Shown here: in pieces, positions 24,069 through 25,117 of the stretch | Position numbering within the stretch: the stretch's first letter is position 1 | Layout of the letters: each line of letters starts with the position of its first letter | Source of the DNA: JANPLN01 sp043757265 | GTDB lineage: Bacteria; Bdellovibrionota; Bdellovibrionia; Bdellovibrionales; JAGQZY01 | Length of the DNA stretch: 25,117 nucleotides | Direction: 5' to 3' | NCBI GenBank assembly: GCA_043757265.1 | Contig: JAYUQP010000087.1 | Location: 1 to 25,117, forward strand | Notes under the pieces: generated by a model | What the model was told of the DNA's origin: nothing | The model's input: only the letters and a program-made list of their open reading frames with translations | Databases searched by the model: none | Program-made: the position numbers and the translations under genes

Positions 24069-24085
24069 GGTTCCAATAGGGAACC
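24069..24085. promoter_or_regulatory. Possible activator-binding palindrome upstream of the OMP gene
   Basis: GGTTCC (24069-24074) and GGAACC (24080-24085) form a perfect inverted repeat with a five-base spacer. It lies about 65 bases upstream of the sigma-54-like promoter, a position typical of enhancer-binding protein sites. The factor is unknown. The rest of 23939-24148 shows only a small TCTGAG/CTCAGA hairpin (23977-23991). Confidence 0.35.
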
Positions 24086-24148
24086 AATGCCAATTTTTTC
24101 CCATACAATTCAGTGGGTTAGGGAAAGACTTAGAAAAGTGCCCTTTTT

Positions 24149-24164
24149 TGGAACACCCCTTGCT
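24149..24164 (+). promoter_or_regulatory. Sigma-54 (-24/-12) type promoter of the OMP gene
   Basis: TGGAACACCCCTTGCT has the invariant GG and GC exactly ten bases apart. It matches the TGGCACG-N4-TTGCW consensus except at two positions. Transcription would start near 24175, giving a ~36-base leader with a strong ribosome binding site. This is a consensus match only. Confidence 0.55.
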
Positions 24165-24210
24165 ATTAGAGATCCCTAAGAGGCTAAGGAAAAACGCTAA
24201 GGAGGAATGT

Positions 24211-25117
24211 ATGGGACAAAAATTATTAGTAACAATGTTGGTGTTGGTGACAACGGTTTCGTTTGCTCAACATGAAAGATATCAAAAGCAGGCACCACAG
24301 TATGGTCGACCGGTGCAGGTTGAACCGAACGAGCCAGTAGCTGGTAACGACGGATATGAAGAGATCGAAACCGTCGAAAACAATTTGGCTGGTGGGTCAC
24401 AAACTTCAGATGGCGAAGTTTCGCAAATAGATAATTTTAAGGGAAATAACTCTGCCACAAATACAGATGGCAGCCCGCAAATTAATATCTACAATGCAAA
24501 TTCAAACGCGAACAAACAGAAGGCAGCAGCTGCCGCTGAGGGTGAAGCTGAATCAAAAGTGGATACCTACTCGCAAACGAACGTCGGCGAGAACAACGGA
24601 AATTACGGCAGCGACATCAAGAACTCACGTAAAAGTCTTGAATATCGCACCGATGAAAAAGTGATCGAGAAATTAGAGTGGTCGCGCATTGAGGACGAAA
24701 AGGACCGTGCTGATCGTTTATTTGGTCACTATTCAAACAAAAAATACGATGACGATTATAAAAAAGAAGACGGCGATTACGAGCAAAAAGAAGAGTATAG
24801 CAAACCACCAGTGGTTGTTGTTGAAAAGCCAGTTTACACTGAGCCAAAAACAGAAGTGCCGTACGCTTATAAAGACGAAGTTAAAACTGAAACATCGTAC
24901 GCTTTATGGGATCAACAGTCGTACATCGCTCCATTGCTTGGTTCTATGAACTCAGGTGCAGGACATGTGTCTTCTGACCTTGCGACCGGGATTGCTTTTG
25001 GAACTCACTTCTCATCAAACTTTAGTGTGGAAGCCACATTCCTTTACTCGGACATCACGATGGACGGAACTGTGAACGAAGAGATCGACGGCAAAGTTTA
25101 CGAAGGCTTCAAATCGG
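24211..25117 (+). CDS. Outer-membrane beta-barrel protein, 3' end cut by window
   Basis: The reading frame is open from ATG 24211 to the window edge (302 codons, no stop). AAGGAGGA at 24199-24206 is a strong ribosome binding site. The signal peptide MGQKLLVTMLVLVTTVSFA is followed by QHE. Mature residues ~20-230 are low-complexity and polar: rich in Gln/Asn/Ser (for example GNNSATNTDGSPQINIYNAN), then charged with many Tyr, Asp and Lys (KKYDDDYKKEDGDYEQKEEY), then Pro/Val-rich. This suggests a disordered region. From about residue 235, SYIAPLLGS, GIAFGTHFSSNFSVEATFLY and alternating polar/hydrophobic strands resemble the first hairpins of an OmpA/OmpW-like barrel. A cell-surface or periplasm-spanning role is inferred. 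Presumed sigma-54 control sits directly upstream. Confidence 0.85.
   Translation, partial: MGQKLLVTMLVLVTTVSFAQHERYQKQAPQYGRPVQVEPNEPVAGNDGYEEIETVENNLAGGSQTSDGEVSQIDNFKGNNSATNTDGSPQINIYNANSNANKQKAAAAAEGEAESKVDTYSQTNVGENNGNYGSDIKNSRKSLEYRTDEKVIEKLEWSRIEDEKDRADRLFGHYSNKKYDDDYKKEDGDYEQKEEYSKPPVVVVEKPVYTEPKTEVPYAYKDEVKTETSYALWDQQSYIAPLLGSMNSGAGHVSSDLATGIAFGTHFSSNFSVEATFLYSDITMDGTVNEEIDGKVYEGFKS

Noticed and set aside
24174..24206. Three CTAAG repeats just upstream of the OMP start as an operator
   Set aside because: Short, irregularly spaced, and partly explained by the ribosome binding site.
24467..24949. ORFs in other frames within 24211-25117
   Set aside because: They are shadows of the OMP frame, which has a strong ribosome binding site, signal peptide and continuous coding to the edge.
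1..25117. CRISPR array, prophage or IS transposase
   Set aside because: No regularly spaced direct repeats, phage structural genes or transposase-like ORF were found. The inverted repeats carry no coding capacity.

Overview
The window looks like a chromosomal segment of a Gram-negative predatory-type bacterium of the Bdellovibrionota (Bdellovibrio/Bacteriovorax relatives). This is an inference. It rests on the family mix (LPS-export permease, many signal peptides, an outer-membrane barrel protein, a LysM protein, two subtilases, PilZ and receiver domains fused to unusual partners), the moderate GC content and the gene-dense layout. No phage, IS transposase, CRISPR array or rRNA was seen.

Layout. 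1-3.2 kb: a secreted LysM protein, DprA, and a convergent LptF/LptG-type permease. 3.3-6.3 kb: a degenerate receiver-like protein, a large cytosolic receiver / DUF4388-like / J-domain / TPR protein on the other strand, and thioredoxin. 6.4-10.8 kb: a compact minus-strand cell-elongation operon mreC-mreD-mrdA(PBP2)-rodA, with every junction an ATGA overlap and no mreB upstream. 10.9-12.4 kb: a divergent membrane-anchored SurA/PpiD-type prolyl isomerase. 12.8-17.8 kb: a secreted subtilase joined through a membrane segment to a cytoplasmic PilZ domain, then a YceI-like protein, an OPT transporter and an FMN-reductase-like flavoprotein. 17.8-21.1 kb: a lipoprotein, a subtilase-fold protein lacking the catalytic Asp, and an unknown exported protein on the minus strand. 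21.1-23.6 kb: NAD(P)H-hydrate dehydratase, an exported c-type cytochrome and a calcineurin-like phosphoesterase. 23.85 kb: tRNA-Leu(CAA) on the minus strand. From 24.2 kb to the edge: an outer-membrane barrel protein cut by the window, behind a good sigma-54 promoter match.

Two things stand out. First, the subtilase-TM-PilZ fusion at 12.8-14.7 kb looks like a single-chain device in which cytoplasmic c-di-GMP could control a protease outside the inner membrane. A catalytically crippled subtilase-fold protein lies 4 kb downstream. Second, three long, nearly perfect inverted repeats (88, 118 and 121 bp) sit just after genes. Two lie between convergent gene pairs, with the stop codons of both genes at mirror positions at the rims, so they look like REP/MITE-type elements serving as bidirectional terminators.

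Gene-free stretches: 12390-12836 holds the third inverted repeat and a second hairpin. 23637-23851 shows nothing convincing. 23939-24210 holds the presumed sigma-54 promoter region.
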